In this document: positions 40,321 to 50,019 of the stretch, piece after piece | How the letters are laid out: each line of letters opens with the position of its first letter | Numbering within the stretch: position 1 is the first letter of the stretch | Source of the DNA: Burkholderiales bacterium | GTDB taxonomy: Bacteria; Pseudomonadota; Gammaproteobacteria; Burkholderiales; Burkholderiaceae_C | Reading direction: 5' to 3' | Assembly: GCA_016192425.1 (NCBI GenBank) | Contig: JACPUE010000017.1 | Location: forward strand, 36,090-100,089 | DNA length: 64,000 nt | Notes under the pieces: generated by a model | What the model saw: the letters and a program-made list of their open reading frames with translations, nothing else | Database searches by the model: none | What the model was told of the DNA's origin: nothing | Translations under genes and position numbers: made by a program

Positions 40321-42087
40321 TCAGTCGTTGGCGTAGATGTCCACGTCCTTGGTTTCCTTGATGAACAGGCCGCCAATGACCACCGTAGCGCCCGCGATGA
40401 TGATCGGGTACCACAGGCCGTTGTACATGTTGCCGGTCTGCGCCACGATGGCAAACGCCGTGGTGGGCAGCAGGCCGCCAAACCAGCCGTTGCCGATGTG
40501 ATAGGGCAGCGACATGGAGGTGTAGCGGATGCGGGTGGGGAACATTTCCACCAGCATGGCAGCGATGGGGCCGTACACCATGGTCACCAGGATCACGAGG
40601 TAGGTCAGGATGATGATGACCTTGACCTTGTCGAACTTGGCCATGTCAGCCGAGGCAGGATAGCCCGCAGCCTTGAGCGCAGCGCCCAGGTTGCTGGCCA
40701 GCAGCGTGGCGCCAGCGGTCTTCTCGTTGCCCAGGTCCTTGACGGCCTTGGTGGCGGCCTCAATGGCCTTGGTGTCCTTGGTTTCAGCCGCGTTGAGCGT
40801 GGCCAGCTTGCCCTCGGCCTTGGCCTTGGCTTCGGCGATCATTTCGGGCGTGTACTTGACGGGAACCACCGTCTCGCCCACCTTGATGATGGCCGGCGTA
40901 CCTGCGGGAGCCGCCACGTTTTCGTAGCTGACCGAGCGGCCGGCAAGCTGCTGCTTGGCGATGTCGCACGACGAGGTGAACTTCTTGGTGCCCGTGGGGT
41001 TGAACTGGAACGAGCACTCGGCCGGGTCGGCCGTCACCGTGACCTGGGACTTGGCCTGTGCGGCAGCCAGGTCAGGGTTGGCCGCTTCGGTCAGTGCGCG
41101 GAACACGGGGAAGTAGGTCACGGCAGCCAGCAGGCAGCCAGCCAGGATGATGGGCTTGCGGCCGATCTTGTCGGACAGCGCGCCAAACACGATGAAGAAC
41201 GGCGTACCGATAACCAGCGAAATGGCCACCATGATGTTGGCGGTCGCACCATCGACCTTGAGCGCCTGCGTCAGGAAGAACAAGGCGTAGAACTGGCCCG
41301 AGTACCAGACCACGGCCTGGCCGGCCGTCAGGCCCACCAGCGCCAGGATCACGATCTTGAGGTTTTTCCACTGTCCGAAGGACTCGGTCAGGGGCGCCTT
41401 GGAGGTCTTGCCCTCGGACTTCATCTTCTGGAAGGCAGGCGACTCGTTCATGGACAGGCGGATGTACACCGACACGGCCAGCAGCAGGATCGAGACCACG
41501 AAGGGAACGCGCCAGCCCCAGTCGGCAAAGGCAGCTTCGCCAATGGCGGTGCGGGTGCCCAGAATGACCAGCAGCGACAGGAACAGGCCCAGCGTTGCAG
41601 TGGTCTGGATCCAGGAGGTGTAGGCGCCGCGCTTGCCGTGCGGGGCGTGCTCGGCCACATAGGTGGCGGCACCGCCGTACTCACCGCCCAGTGCCAGGCC
41701 TTGCAGCAGGCGCAAGCAGATCAGGATGACGGGAGCAGCCACGCCGATGCTGGCATAGGTCGGCAGGATACCCACAATGAAGGTGGACATACCCATGATC
41801 AGGATGGTGACCAGGAAGGTGTACTTGCGCCCGATCATGTCGCCCAGACGGCCGAACACCAGCGCGCCAAACGGACGCACGATGAAGCCCGCAGCAAACG
41901 CCAGCAGCGCAAAGATGAAGGCGGACCCCTCATCCAGGCCGCTGAAGAACTGTTTGGCGATGATGGCCGCCAGCGAGCCGTAAAGATAAAAGTCATACCA
42001 CTCGAACACGGTACCCAGTGACGAAGCGAAGATCACTTTCCGTTCTTCTGCCGTCATGGGCCGCGGCGCGGGATGCGTTGTAGCCAT
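40321..42087 (-). CDS. MHS-family MFS transporter with large extra-membrane insertion
   Basis: The 588-residue protein has the metabolite:H+ symporter signature (SSLGTVFEWYDFYLYGSLA at the start, GRLGDMIGRKYTF after helix 2, LGGEYGGAATYVAEHAP in helix 5 region), so it probably imports a carboxylate or osmolyte with protons. It is about 150 residues longer than usual. The excess is one hydrophilic segment (about 340-480) between FPVFRALTEAAN and VKVIIILTYLVILVTMVYG. That segment has two Cys and a long Ala/Lys/Glu helix, and should face the periplasm. The substrate is unknown. Confidence 0.9.
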   Translation of the reverse strand: MATTHPAPRPMTAEERKVIFASSLGTVFEWYDFYLYGSLAAIIAKQFFSGLDEGSAFIFALLAFAAGFIVRPFGALVFGRLGDMIGRKYTFLVTILIMGMSTFIVGILPTYASIGVAAPVILICLRLLQGLALGGEYGGAATYVAEHAPHGKRGAYTSWIQTTATLGLFLSLLVILGTRTAIGEAAFADWGWRVPFVVSILLLAVSVYIRLSMNESPAFQKMKSEGKTSKAPLTESFGQWKNLKIVILALVGLTAGQAVVWYSGQFYALFFLTQALKVDGATANIMVAISLVIGTPFFIVFGALSDKIGRKPIILAGCLLAAVTYFPVFRALTEAANPDLAAAQAKSQVTVTADPAECSFQFNPTGTKKFTSSCDIAKQQLAGRSVSYENVAAPAGTPAIIKVGETVVPVKYTPEMIAEAKAKAEGKLATLNAAETKDTKAIEAATKAVKDLGNEKTAGATLLASNLGAALKAAGYPASADMAKFDKVKVIIILTYLVILVTMVYGPIAAMLVEMFPTRIRYTSMSLPYHIGNGWFGGLLPTTAFAIVAQTGNMYNGLWYPIIIAGATVVIGGLFIKETKDVDIYAND

Positions 42088-42415
42088 GTTTGTCTCCTGT
42101 GATTTTTGGGGATTACAGGCAATTGCAAAAATCCACCTGTGCCGCGAATGTGGGAGCGGCTACTGACACTGCTCTGACGTTTTTCTTACAGAAATTGACA
42201 CGAATCTTCCACGACGCTTACAGCCTGGGTAGTAACCCTTGGCCTTCTTTTTCCGATATGAAAAAGTGGGCCTTTTCCCGCCCAAAACAGGCCCTGCAGG
42301 GGCTTTGCAGCCCCTGGGAGCTGGGTGCTTTTTTTGCTCATGGTTTTCCCTGGGGGGGCATGCAAGATTGGACTCAGCTTGCCGCGCCATCATCCAGTGC
42401 TTGCCGGATATTCCC
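42088..42415. other. Divergent intergenic region, MHS transporter / phosphatase
   Basis: This 328-bp stretch holds no gene. On the plus strand a TTGACA (42195-42200) could be a -35 box for the phosphatase-kinase pair, but the -10 is poor. A perfect 7-bp stem with a 6-nt loop (42297-42316) is followed 12 nt later by seven T (42329-42335), weakly terminator-like. No other structure was evident. Confidence 0.4.
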
Positions 42416-43183
42416 ATGAAGATCGCCCTGCTTTCCGACATCCATGCCAACCGGCAGGCCCTGGACGCCTGCCTGGCCCACGCCCGCGGCCAAGGCGCAC
42501 AGCACATCGCCTTGCTCGGTGATCTGGTGGGCTATGGCGCAGACCCACGCTATGTGGTGCAGCAGGCCATGGCCCTGGCCGGGCAAGGCGCCACCGTGCT
42601 GTGCGGCAACCACGATGCCCTGGCCGTTTCGCCGCCTGCAGCCGCCGACAAATCCGCACAGACCGGCGCCACCCACGGCGCCCGCTGGACCCACCAGCAG
42701 CTTGCAGCCGACGAGCTGGCCTTTCTGGCGCAGCGCCCGCTGACGGCCGTGGAGCAAGGCGTGATGCTGGTGCACGCCAGCGCGGATGCCCCCGAGCGCT
42801 GGCGCTACGTGGACAACGAGGTGGTGGCGCGCCACTGCCTGGATGCCGCGCACCACCACCACGGCGTGCAGCATGTGTTCTGCGGCCATGTGCACCACCA
42901 GACGCTGTATTACCGGGGCACCGGCCGGGAGCTGATGCGCTTTTCCCCCACCCCGGGCGTGCCCATCCCCGTGCCGCCGCGCCGCGCCTGGGTGGCCACG
43001 GTGGGGTCTGCTGGGCAGCCGCGCGATGGCGACCCGCGGGCCATGTACGCGCTGCTGGACACCGAGCACTGGCTGCTGCGCTTTGAGCGCATTCCTTACG
43101 ACCATGCGGCAGCGGCAGCGGCCATCCGCGCCTGCGGGGCGCTGCCCGAATCGTTTGCCCACCGTCTGGAGACAGGCCGATGA
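42416..43183 (+). CDS. Calcineurin-like metallophosphoesterase
   Basis: The 255-residue product has all metallophosphoesterase motifs: D-x-H in LLSDIHANRQAL (residues 7-9), GDLVGYG, GNHDALA, and H-x-H as FCGHVHH. It binds two metals and cleaves phosphoesters; related single-domain enzymes act as Ser/Thr protein phosphatases or on nucleotides. Its TGA overlaps the ATG of a kinase-USP gene, so the two are made together. This suggests, but does not prove, that it reverses the kinase. Confidence 0.9.
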   Translation: MKIALLSDIHANRQALDACLAHARGQGAQHIALLGDLVGYGADPRYVVQQAMALAGQGATVLCGNHDALAVSPPAAADKSAQTGATHGARWTHQQLAADELAFLAQRPLTAVEQGVMLVHASADAPERWRYVDNEVVARHCLDAAHHHHGVQHVFCGHVHHQTLYYRGTGRELMRFSPTPGVPIPVPPRRAWVATVGSAGQPRDGDPRAMYALLDTEHWLLRFERIPYDHAAAAAAIRACGALPESFAHRLETGR

Positions 43184-44616
43184 AGCTGCTGGAACCCGGA
43201 ACCGAGGTCGACGGATTCACCGTGCTCGATTGCATCCACTCGGGCGGCATGGCCCACATCTACCGCGTGGAATATGCCGTGGGCCCGCCCAATCCGGGGT
43301 TTCCGCTGGCCATGAAGATCCCGCGCATGACGGCCGGCGACGGGGCCGAGAACATCGTCAGCTTCGAGGTGGAGCAGCAGATCCTGCCCATCCTCACCGG
43401 CCCCCACGTGCCGCGCTTCGTGGCGGCGGGCGACATGGACCGCCTGCCCTACCTGGTCATGGAATATGTCCACGGCCCCACGCTGGACCACTGGCTGGAG
43501 CAGCCCGAGCGCCCCTCGGCCGAAACCATTGCCCGCCTGGGCGCCGCCATGGCCAGGGCCGTGCACAGCCTGCACCAGCAGAACGTGTGCCACCTGGACC
43601 TCAAGCCGGGCAATGTGCTGTTCACCAGCGACGACCACGCCATGCTGCTGGACTTCGGCCTCTCCTGCCATTCGCACTACCCGGACCTGCTGGCCGAGGA
43701 GCTGCGCAAGGCCGTGGGGTCGCCCGCCTGGATTGCGCCCGAGCAGGTGGTGGGCGTGCGCGGCGACCCGCGCAGCGACATTTTTGCCATCGGCGTGATG
43801 CTGTACGAACTGGCCACCGGCGAACTGCCCTTTGGCGCACCCACCACCCAGGGCGGCCTGCGCCAGCGCCTGTGGATGACACCGGCGCCGATACGCCAGC
43901 ACCGCCCCGAACTCCCCGAGTGGCTGCAGGAAACCATCCTGCGCTGCCTGGAGCCCGAGGCGGCGCAGCGGCACCCGTCTGCCGCGCACCTGGCCTTTGA
44001 CCTGGCCCATCCGGCGCAAGTGCAGCTCACGGCGCGCGGCCAGCGCACCCGCGGGCCGGGGGCCTGGAGCCACATCAAGCGCTGGTTCAAAGCGGCAGGC
44101 ATGCATTACCAGCCCAGCCCGCTGCCTGCGCGCCAGATCGACGAGGTGCCCATCGTCATGGTGGCCATACCGCATGGGGACGTGACCGATGCGACCCTGT
44201 ATTCGCTGCGCCAGGCCGTGGCGCGGTCGCTGGGCATACGCCCTGGCGCACGCCTGGCATGCGTGACCGTGATATCGACCTCTGCGGCCAACCACACCGA
44301 CAGCGACCGCAGCGAAACCTCCGTGCACCGGCACCACCTCACCCGGCTCAGGCAATGGACGGAAGGGCTGGACCTGACGGACCACAGCGTGAGCTACCAC
44401 GTGCTCGAATCGAACGACGTGGCCCAGGCCCTGGTGCGCTACGCCGAGGGCAACCAGGTGAGCATGCTGATCCTGGGCGCCGCCACGCACGGCCTGCATA
44501 CGCAGCGCGTGGTCTCCACCATCCCCATCCGCGTGGCGCGCGATGCGCCGTGCACCGTGCTGCTGGTCAAGCAGTCCCTGCCCTTTGCCCAGCTTGCGGC
44601 GGAGTACACCGAGTAA
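43180..44616 (+). CDS. Serine/threonine kinase fused to a universal-stress-protein domain
   Basis: The 478-residue soluble protein has a Hanks kinase domain at about 10-280: Lys46 in LAMKIPRM, HLDLKPGN (138-145; Leu replaces Arg of HRD), LLDFGLS (158-160) and WIAPEQV. After a linker the C-terminal 322-468 is a UspA-type domain (VPIVMVAIPHGDV start, ILGAATHGLHTQRVVSTIP near the end). No membrane helix is present. The ATG overlaps the phosphatase stop as ATGA. The kinase may report ATP or stress state through the USP domain. The acetate permease genes begin 130 bp downstream. Confidence 0.9.
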   Translation: MKLLEPGTEVDGFTVLDCIHSGGMAHIYRVEYAVGPPNPGFPLAMKIPRMTAGDGAENIVSFEVEQQILPILTGPHVPRFVAAGDMDRLPYLVMEYVHGPTLDHWLEQPERPSAETIARLGAAMARAVHSLHQQNVCHLDLKPGNVLFTSDDHAMLLDFGLSCHSHYPDLLAEELRKAVGSPAWIAPEQVVGVRGDPRSDIFAIGVMLYELATGELPFGAPTTQGGLRQRLWMTPAPIRQHRPELPEWLQETILRCLEPEAAQRHPSAAHLAFDLAHPAQVQLTARGQRTRGPGAWSHIKRWFKAAGMHYQPSPLPARQIDEVPIVMVAIPHGDVTDATLYSLRQAVARSLGIRPGARLACVTVISTSAANHTDSDRSETSVHRHHLTRLRQWTEGLDLTDHSVSYHVLESNDVAQALVRYAEGNQVSMLILGAATHGLHTQRVVSTIPIRVARDAPCTVLLVKQSLPFAQLAAEYTE

Positions 44617-44746
44617 CACCCCGTTGCGGTGGCTGCACCCCAAAAATGCTGCACTGCGTAAGCGCATGGTCAGTGCCCGTTTGCAGAATGCCTCGGCCTG
44701 CTGCGGCAACCCGCCGATGGCAGAAACAAAGCAAGGAGACTGATTC

Positions 44747-45055
44747 ATGAGCGACCCGGTGGTCCAGAAAATACAGAGCCATCCGAAGTACCTGGAGCTG
44801 CGCACCAAGCGCAACCGTCTGGGCATCTTCCTCACCGTGCTGATGCTGGTGGCTTACTACGGCTATATCGCGCTGATCGCGTTCGACAAGAAGTTTCTCG
44901 CCCAGCCCATCGGCAGCGGCGTGACAACCCTGGGCATTCCCATCGGCATGGGCGTGATCCTGTTCACCATCGTGATCACCGGCATTTATGTGCGCCGCGC
45001 CAACGGCGAGTTCGATGCACTGACCAAGCAAATCCTGAAGGACGCATCGAAATGA
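44747..45055 (+). CDS. DUF485 membrane protein (YjcH family)
   Basis: The 102-residue protein has two transmembrane helices ([20 protein letters not shown] and [22 protein letters not shown]) and the family pattern around [15 protein letters not shown]. It regularly precedes acetate permease ActP and is thought to assist it. A strong AAGGAG ribosome site lies upstream. Its TGA overlaps the actP ATG. Confidence 0.95.
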   Translation: MSDPVVQKIQSHPKYLELRTKRNRLGIFLTVLMLVAYYGYIALIAFDKKFLAQPIGSGVTTLGIPIGMGVILFTIVITGIYVRRANGEFDALTKQILKDASK

Positions 45056-46788
45056 ACGCCATCATGAAACGCACCCTTCAAGCGCTGCCCTTGCTGGCCC
45101 TGCTGGCTGTGGGCGCTGCACACGCGGCCGGTGCCGACGTGGGCCAGGCGGCCAAGCAGGAAACCAACTGGACGGCCATCACCATGTTCGGCATCTTCGT
45201 GGCCGGCACGCTGTGGATCACCAAGTGGGCTGCCGCCAAGACGCGCTCTGCCGCCGACTTCTACACCGCTGGCGGCGGCATCACCGGCTTCCAGAACGGC
45301 TTGGCGATTGCGGGCGACTACATGTCGGCGGCGTCCTTCCTGGGCATTTCGGCGGCCGTGATGGCCACCGGATACGACGGCCTGATCTACTCCATCGGCT
45401 TCCTGGTGGGCTGGCCCATCATCACCTTCCTAATGGCCGAGCGCCTGCGCAACCTGGGCAAGTTCACCTTTGCCGACGTGGCGGGCTACCGCTTCCAGCA
45501 AACGCCGATCCGCGCCTTCGCTGCCTCGGGCACGCTGGTGGTGGTGGCGTTCTACCTGATCGCCCAGATGGTGGGTGCAGGCCAGCTCATCAAGCTGCTG
45601 TTCGGCCTGGACTACTGGATGGCCGTGGTCATCGTCGGCGCACTGATGATGGTGTACGTGCTGTTTGGCGGCATGACGGCCACCACCTGGGTGCAGATCA
45701 TCAAGGCCTGCCTGCTGCTGGCGGGCGTGAGCTTCATGGCCTTCATGGTGCTGGCGCAGTACGGCTTCAGCCCCGAGGCGCTGTTTGCCAAGGGCGTGGA
45801 GGTACGCACCGCCCTCGCCGCCAACGCAGGCAAGACGCCCGAAGAGGCTGCCAAGGCGGGCCTGGCCATCATGGGCCCCGGCGGTTTCATCAAGGATCCG
45901 ATCTCGGCCATCTCCTTCGGCATGGCGCTGATGTTCGGCACCGCAGGCCTGCCGCACATCCTGATGCGCTTCTTCACCGTGCCCGATGCCAAGGAAGCCC
46001 GCAAGTCCGTGCTGTGGGCCACGACCTGGATCGGCTACTTCTACATCCTGATCTTCATCATCGGCTTTGGCGCCATCACCCTGGTGCTGACCAACCCGGA
46101 AATGTCCGATACGGTCAAGGGCGTGATCAAGGGCGGCGCAGGCACAGCCAACATGGCCGCCGTGCTGGTGGCCAAGACAGTGGGCGGCAACGTGTTCTAC
46201 GGCTTCATCTCGGCCGTGGCATTTGCCACCATCCTGGCCGTGGTCGCAGGCCTGACGCTCTCGGGCGCATCGGCCGTGTCGCACGACCTGTACGCCACGG
46301 TGTTCAAGAAGGGCAAGGCCGACAGCGCATCCGAACTGAAGGTCTCGCGCATGACCACCCTGGCGCTGGGCGTGATTGCCGTGGTGCTGGGCATCGCCTT
46401 CGAGAAGCAGAACATCGCCTTCATGGTGTCGCTGGCGTTCGCCATCGCAGCCTCGGCCAACTTCCCGGTGCTGTTCCTGTCGGTGCTGTGGAAGGACTGC
46501 ACCACGCGCGGTGCGGTGATCGGCGGCTTCCTGGGCCTGATCTCCTCGGTGGGCCTGACCATCGTGTCGCCATCGGTGTGGGAAGCCACGCTGGGCCACC
46601 CGGCAGGCTCGGCGCTGTTCCCCTACACCTCGCCCGCGCTGTTCTCCATGGCCATCGGCTTTGTGGGCATCTGGTTCTTCTCGATCACCGACAAGAGCGC
46701 CAACGCCGCACGCGAGCGCGCTGCGTTCCCTGCGCAGCAGGTGCGCTCGGAAACGGGCCTGGGCGCCGCTGGGGCCTCTGGACATTGA
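45052..46788 (+). CDS. actP: Cation/acetate symporter
   Basis: ActP is a sodium:solute symporter family permease for acetate and short carboxylates. The 578-residue product begins with a signal-like segment ([17 protein letters not shown]), then [31 protein letters not shown], the family hallmark, and about 13 transmembrane helices. It is coupled to DUF485 by a 4-bp overlap and ends at a strong terminator shared with the convergent exonuclease. Confidence 0.96.
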   Translation: MNAIMKRTLQALPLLALLAVGAAHAAGADVGQAAKQETNWTAITMFGIFVAGTLWITKWAAAKTRSAADFYTAGGGITGFQNGLAIAGDYMSAASFLGISAAVMATGYDGLIYSIGFLVGWPIITFLMAERLRNLGKFTFADVAGYRFQQTPIRAFAASGTLVVVAFYLIAQMVGAGQLIKLLFGLDYWMAVVIVGALMMVYVLFGGMTATTWVQIIKACLLLAGVSFMAFMVLAQYGFSPEALFAKGVEVRTALAANAGKTPEEAAKAGLAIMGPGGFIKDPISAISFGMALMFGTAGLPHILMRFFTVPDAKEARKSVLWATTWIGYFYILIFIIGFGAITLVLTNPEMSDTVKGVIKGGAGTANMAAVLVAKTVGGNVFYGFISAVAFATILAVVAGLTLSGASAVSHDLYATVFKKGKADSASELKVSRMTTLALGVIAVVLGIAFEKQNIAFMVSLAFAIAASANFPVLFLSVLWKDCTTRGAVIGGFLGLISSVGLTIVSPSVWEATLGHPAGSALFPYTSPALFSMAIGFVGIWFFSITDKSANAARERAAFPAQQVRSETGLGAAGASGH

Positions 46789-46863
46789 TGGGGAACTCCC
46801 CCTGTGGCGCCTTTGGCGCCTTCCCCCTCGCATCGTTGCACGATGCGGGGGGGGGACAATCCA

Positions 46864-46886
46864 CCGGGCCTGGCGCCCGGTTTTTT
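46864..46886 (+). terminator. Rho-independent terminator of DUF485-actP
   Basis: The 6-bp stem CCGGGC / GCCCGG (46864-46869 with 46875-46880) has a 5-nt loop and a run of six T at 46881-46886. The T-run touches the stop codon of the convergent exonuclease gene. Confidence 0.85.
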
Positions 46887-47520
46887 ATTGGCCCTGCAAC
46901 TGGCGCAGCTTGACGAAGGCCATGGCAGCCATGACGGCGTCGTTGAGGGCGTCGTGGGCCTCGCGCTGGGGCAGCGCCAGGTCGTCCATGAGCGTGGCAA
47001 AGCGCAGGTCGATGTTGGCGTTGTCGAACTGCTGGTAGGGCGGCAGTTGCTTGAACTTGTACTCGTAATACAGGGCCGACACCTCGATGCGCTGCTGCGG
47101 CAGGCCCATGCCCAGCAAGGGCCATACGGCGCGGTTGAGCATGGCCACGTCGAACTCCAGGTAGTAGCCCACCAGCGGGCGGCTGCCGATGAAATGCAGC
47201 AACTGGTGCATGGCCAGCGGCAGCGGCAGGCCCTGGGCCACGTCGCGGCTGCGCAGGCGGTGGATGCGCACGCTGTCTGCGGGCACCTCCTTGTCGGGCC
47301 GCACCAGCAGTTCCAGCCGCTGGCTGGTCAGGATGCGCTGGCCCACGATGCGCACCGCGCCGATGGCAATGATCTCGTCGGTGCGGCGGTTCAGGCCGGT
47401 GGTCTCGCAGTCGATGGCCACCCATTCGTTGGGCGGCGGCGGTTCGAGCAGGAAGGAATACTCCGGCCGCGCCAGGTGGTAGCGCTGCCAGGTGCGGCGC
47501 ATGCGTTCGAGCAGGGTCAC
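46885..47520 (-). CDS. DnaQ-like 3'-5' exonuclease
   Basis: The 211-residue protein has an RNase T/epsilon-type exonuclease fold with ExoI WVAIDCETTGLN (catalytic Asp and Glu), ExoII VGYYLEFDVAMLNRAV and ExoIII HDALNDAVMAAM (DEDDh class). It starts with GTG at 47520, overlapped by the TGA of the preceding CBS-nucleotidyltransferase gene, so the two are coupled. I recall the same pair next to actP/yjcH in Pseudomonas. Its role there is not established; a link to acetate-permease signalling rather than DNA repair is possible. Confidence 0.9.
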   Translation of the reverse strand: MTLLERMRRTWQRYHLARPEYSFLLEPPPPNEWVAIDCETTGLNRRTDEIIAIGAVRIVGQRILTSQRLELLVRPDKEVPADSVRIHRLRSRDVAQGLPLPLAMHQLLHFIGSRPLVGYYLEFDVAMLNRAVWPLLGMGLPQQRIEVSALYYEYKFKQLPPYQQFDNANIDLRFATLMDDLALPQREAHDALNDAVMAAMAFVKLRQLQGQ

Positions 47521-49337
47521 AACGCGTCCAGCCGCAGGCGCTGGTGCAGCAGCGCCTTGAAGCGTTTGACCACCGCGAGCGCGTCCTTGAGCAGGTCGCG
47601 CTCCAGCGTGCTGAGCCTTTCAGGATCGACGTTGCCGGTCACCGGCCTGCCGGTGTCGATCTCGGCCAGACCGGCCTGCAGGCGCAGCCCCATGAGGAAG
47701 TGCAGGCTTTGCACCATTTCTTCCCCCAGGGCGGCGTCGAGCACGCCCGCCTCCACCAGGGCGGCGATCCGCTCGGCCGTGCCGGTGGCGGCCACGCGCC
47801 GCGCCAGCGCAAGGCTGCGCACGCCGTGCACGATGGGGAAGATGCCGGCCTTCTTGAGGCTGATGGCGCGGCCCTCGTCGCTCAGGCCGAACAGGCGGCT
47901 CCACCAGCCCGAGGCGCCGCCAAAATTGTCTACGGCAGCGGCAAAGCGCGCCAGCACGGCGTCATTGTCGATGGCTTGCGCCATCACACTGTCACGCACC
48001 GCGTGGAGCAGCGCCGCATCGCCTGCCACGGCATGGGCGTCCAGGAAGATGGCGAGCTGCATCAGGCTGTCGGCCTCGGGCGCCACCAGCCAGTGGCGCA
48101 CGCGCTGGCCAAAGCTCTGGACGGAGCCGCGCCAGTCGGGGTTGCTGACCATGATGCGCCCTGGGCATTCGGGGTAGCCAAAGCTGGCCAGCACCTGCGA
48201 AAAGCGCTGGCAGATGGCGTCGAGTTCGGGCGGCGCGGCATAGCCATCGCGCAGCACCAGGCCGTTGTCCTGGTCGGTCTTGAGGAGTTGCTCGCCGCGC
48301 CCCTCGCTGCCCATCACGAACAGGCAGCTGTTGTCCACCAGGTCGGCGGGCGCCACCATGGACCAGGCGCGCTCGAACAGGTGCGCATTGAGCTGCTGCA
48401 CCAGTTTGGCCATCAGGCCGATGCGCGTGCCCCCGCGCTGCAGCGCGGCGAGCAGCCGCGTGATCTGGGCCGCCGCCTGCGCCAGCGCGGGCAGGTCTTG
48501 CGCGTGCTCGATCTGCACCGTGATGACGTGCGAATGGTTGGCCAGAAAGCTGAACAGATCCAGCGCCTCGAGCACGCCGCGCACGGCGCCAGAGTCTTCC
48601 AGCACCACCAGCCGGTGCACGCGCTTGCGCAGCAGCAGCACCATGGCATCGCCCAGCGAATCGGACGCATGCACGGTGACGACCGGCGTGCTGGCCAGCG
48701 CGCCCACGGTCAGTTGGTCCAGCGGACTGCCGTCGAGGATGGCGCGCTGCAGATCGGTGTTGGTGAAGATGCCCAGAGCGCCGTCCGCCAGCCCGGTGAC
48801 CAGCACGTTCTTGACCCGCTGCGCCTGCAGCAGGCGCACCACGGTGATGATGTCGGTGCCTGCGCTCACCACGGGGGCCGGGCGCAGGAAGGCCTGCTCC
48901 ACGCGCGCCATGGTGAGCGATTGCAGCTCGTGCTGCCCGGCCCGGCGCGCCAGGGCGCTGAGCTTCTGGCCCAGGTCGGAAAACAGCAGCGCGCCAAAGG
49001 TGGTGTTGCGGGCGATGAGTTCGTTGACCGCCTCGCGCGCCAACTGGTAGGCCACCACTTCTTCGCTGGCCACAAAGCGGCTGTGCACGCGGCCGGTCAT
49101 CAGGCCGCAGCCGTCAAAGCTGTCCTGCGGGCCGTAGGTGGCCAGCACTTCTTCGCCCTCGGTCTGGGTGACGTAGCCCTTGATGATGACGAACAGGTGC
49201 GTGGGCGCGCTGCCTGCATCGAGCACCACCGCGCCTTCGGGGAAGTAGGCGATGTCCACGCTGGCACGCACCAGGCGCTGCTCGTCGGGTGTCAGGCAAT
49301 CAAAGGGCGAGGCGCTGAAAGGAAAGGCGCTGGGCAT
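47517..49337 (-). CDS. cNMP-binding / CBS / DUF294 nucleotidyltransferase-like protein
   Basis: The 606-residue soluble protein has a cyclic-nucleotide-binding-like barrel (about 10-130), a CBS pair (about 150-270, ILDGSPLDQLTVGALAS between), a DUF294 nucleotidyltransferase-like domain with G-S-E-G-R-G-E-Q-L-L-K-T-D-Q-D-N (about 330-345) and its DUF294_C helical end. The G-S-x-x-R-x-E and D-x-D residues match the GlnD/GlnE-type active site. It is probably a regulator that modifies or binds a partner in response to adenine nucleotides. ATG 49337 is used; the open frame continues 122 residues up into the isomerase gene without homology. Confidence 0.88.
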   Translation of the reverse strand: MPSAFPFSASPFDCLTPDEQRLVRASVDIAYFPEGAVVLDAGSAPTHLFVIIKGYVTQTEGEEVLATYGPQDSFDGCGLMTGRVHSRFVASEEVVAYQLAREAVNELIARNTTFGALLFSDLGQKLSALARRAGQHELQSLTMARVEQAFLRPAPVVSAGTDIITVVRLLQAQRVKNVLVTGLADGALGIFTNTDLQRAILDGSPLDQLTVGALASTPVVTVHASDSLGDAMVLLLRKRVHRLVVLEDSGAVRGVLEALDLFSFLANHSHVITVQIEHAQDLPALAQAAAQITRLLAALQRGGTRIGLMAKLVQQLNAHLFERAWSMVAPADLVDNSCLFVMGSEGRGEQLLKTDQDNGLVLRDGYAAPPELDAICQRFSQVLASFGYPECPGRIMVSNPDWRGSVQSFGQRVRHWLVAPEADSLMQLAIFLDAHAVAGDAALLHAVRDSVMAQAIDNDAVLARFAAAVDNFGGASGWWSRLFGLSDEGRAISLKKAGIFPIVHGVRSLALARRVAATGTAERIAALVEAGVLDAALGEEMVQSLHFLMGLRLQAGLAEIDTGRPVTGNVDPERLSTLERDLLKDALAVVKRFKALLHQRLRLDAL

Positions 49338-49374
49338 GAAGAATGGCGCACGCCACCAAGGCGCGCCCCTGCAT

Positions 49375-50019
49375 TCAAACCGGCAGGCCTTGCGCCACGC
49401 TTGCAGCGGCGTCCCAGTCCGGCCCGTCGAACCAGGCGTCGCCCTCCAGGCAGGCACGCAGCATGGGCAGGCTGTCCTGGCCCCAGAAGAAGCGGCCATC
49501 CACCCCCAAGGCGGGCACGCCGAACACGCCCTGCGCGGCTGCGGTGTCGGTGTTGGCGCGCAGCAGCGCCTTGGCGCGGCTGCCGTCGGCATCGCCGGGG
49601 CGCAGCTGCGGCTCCAGCGCCTGGGCCAGCGCGTCCAGGCGCTGCGGATCCAGCGGCTCCAGCCCGTCCTGCCAGACATGGCGGAACACCGTTTCGGCCA
49701 CATAGCGGTTGATGCGCCCGTCCTCGCTGCAGGCCAGCGCCTGGCGCAGCAGCGGCAAGGGGTTGAAGGGGTGGCGCGCAGGCATCTTCAGCGGCACACC
49801 CAGGTGGTGGCCCAGCCACAGCGCATGGCGGTAGGTCCAGTCGCGCTTGGGGGCAATGCCCGCAGGGCCAGGGTTGGCGTGGCGCTGCAGGAGCGCACCC
49901 AGCAGCACCGGGCGGTAGTCCACGCTGTAGCTCAGCCCTTCCAGCGCGTCGGGCAGGCGCTCGAAAGCCAGCCAGGCGTAGGGCGAGACGAAGTCCAGGT
50001 AGAAGGTGATGGTTTTCAT
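49375..50019 (-). CDS. 2-hydroxychromene-2-carboxylate isomerase / DsbA-family (kappa GST-like)
   Basis: The 214-residue protein is a thioredoxin-fold kappa-GST-like enzyme, starting ITFYLDFVSPYAWLAFERLP (catalytic Ser in the S-P-Y motif instead of a CxxC) and ending GVFGVPALGVDGRFFWGQD. The family uses glutathione to isomerise hydroxychromene carboxylates in naphthalene degradation, but many members have other substrates, and no aromatic-degradation genes are near. GGGAGGAG gives a good ribosome site. Its ATG overlaps the DUF1289 stop. Confidence 0.88.
   Translation of the reverse strand: MKTITFYLDFVSPYAWLAFERLPDALEGLSYSVDYRPVLLGALLQRHANPGPAGIAPKRDWTYRHALWLGHHLGVPLKMPARHPFNPLPLLRQALACSEDGRINRYVAETVFRHVWQDGLEPLDPQRLDALAQALEPQLRPGDADGSRAKALLRANTDTAAAQGVFGVPALGVDGRFFWGQDSLPMLRACLEGDAWFDGPDWDAAASVAQGLPV

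Noticed and set aside
42195..42335. A small RNA gene between a TTGACA and a hairpin with seven T
   Set aside because: The -10 element is poor and the T-run is 12 nt beyond the stem, so neither promoter nor terminator is convincing.
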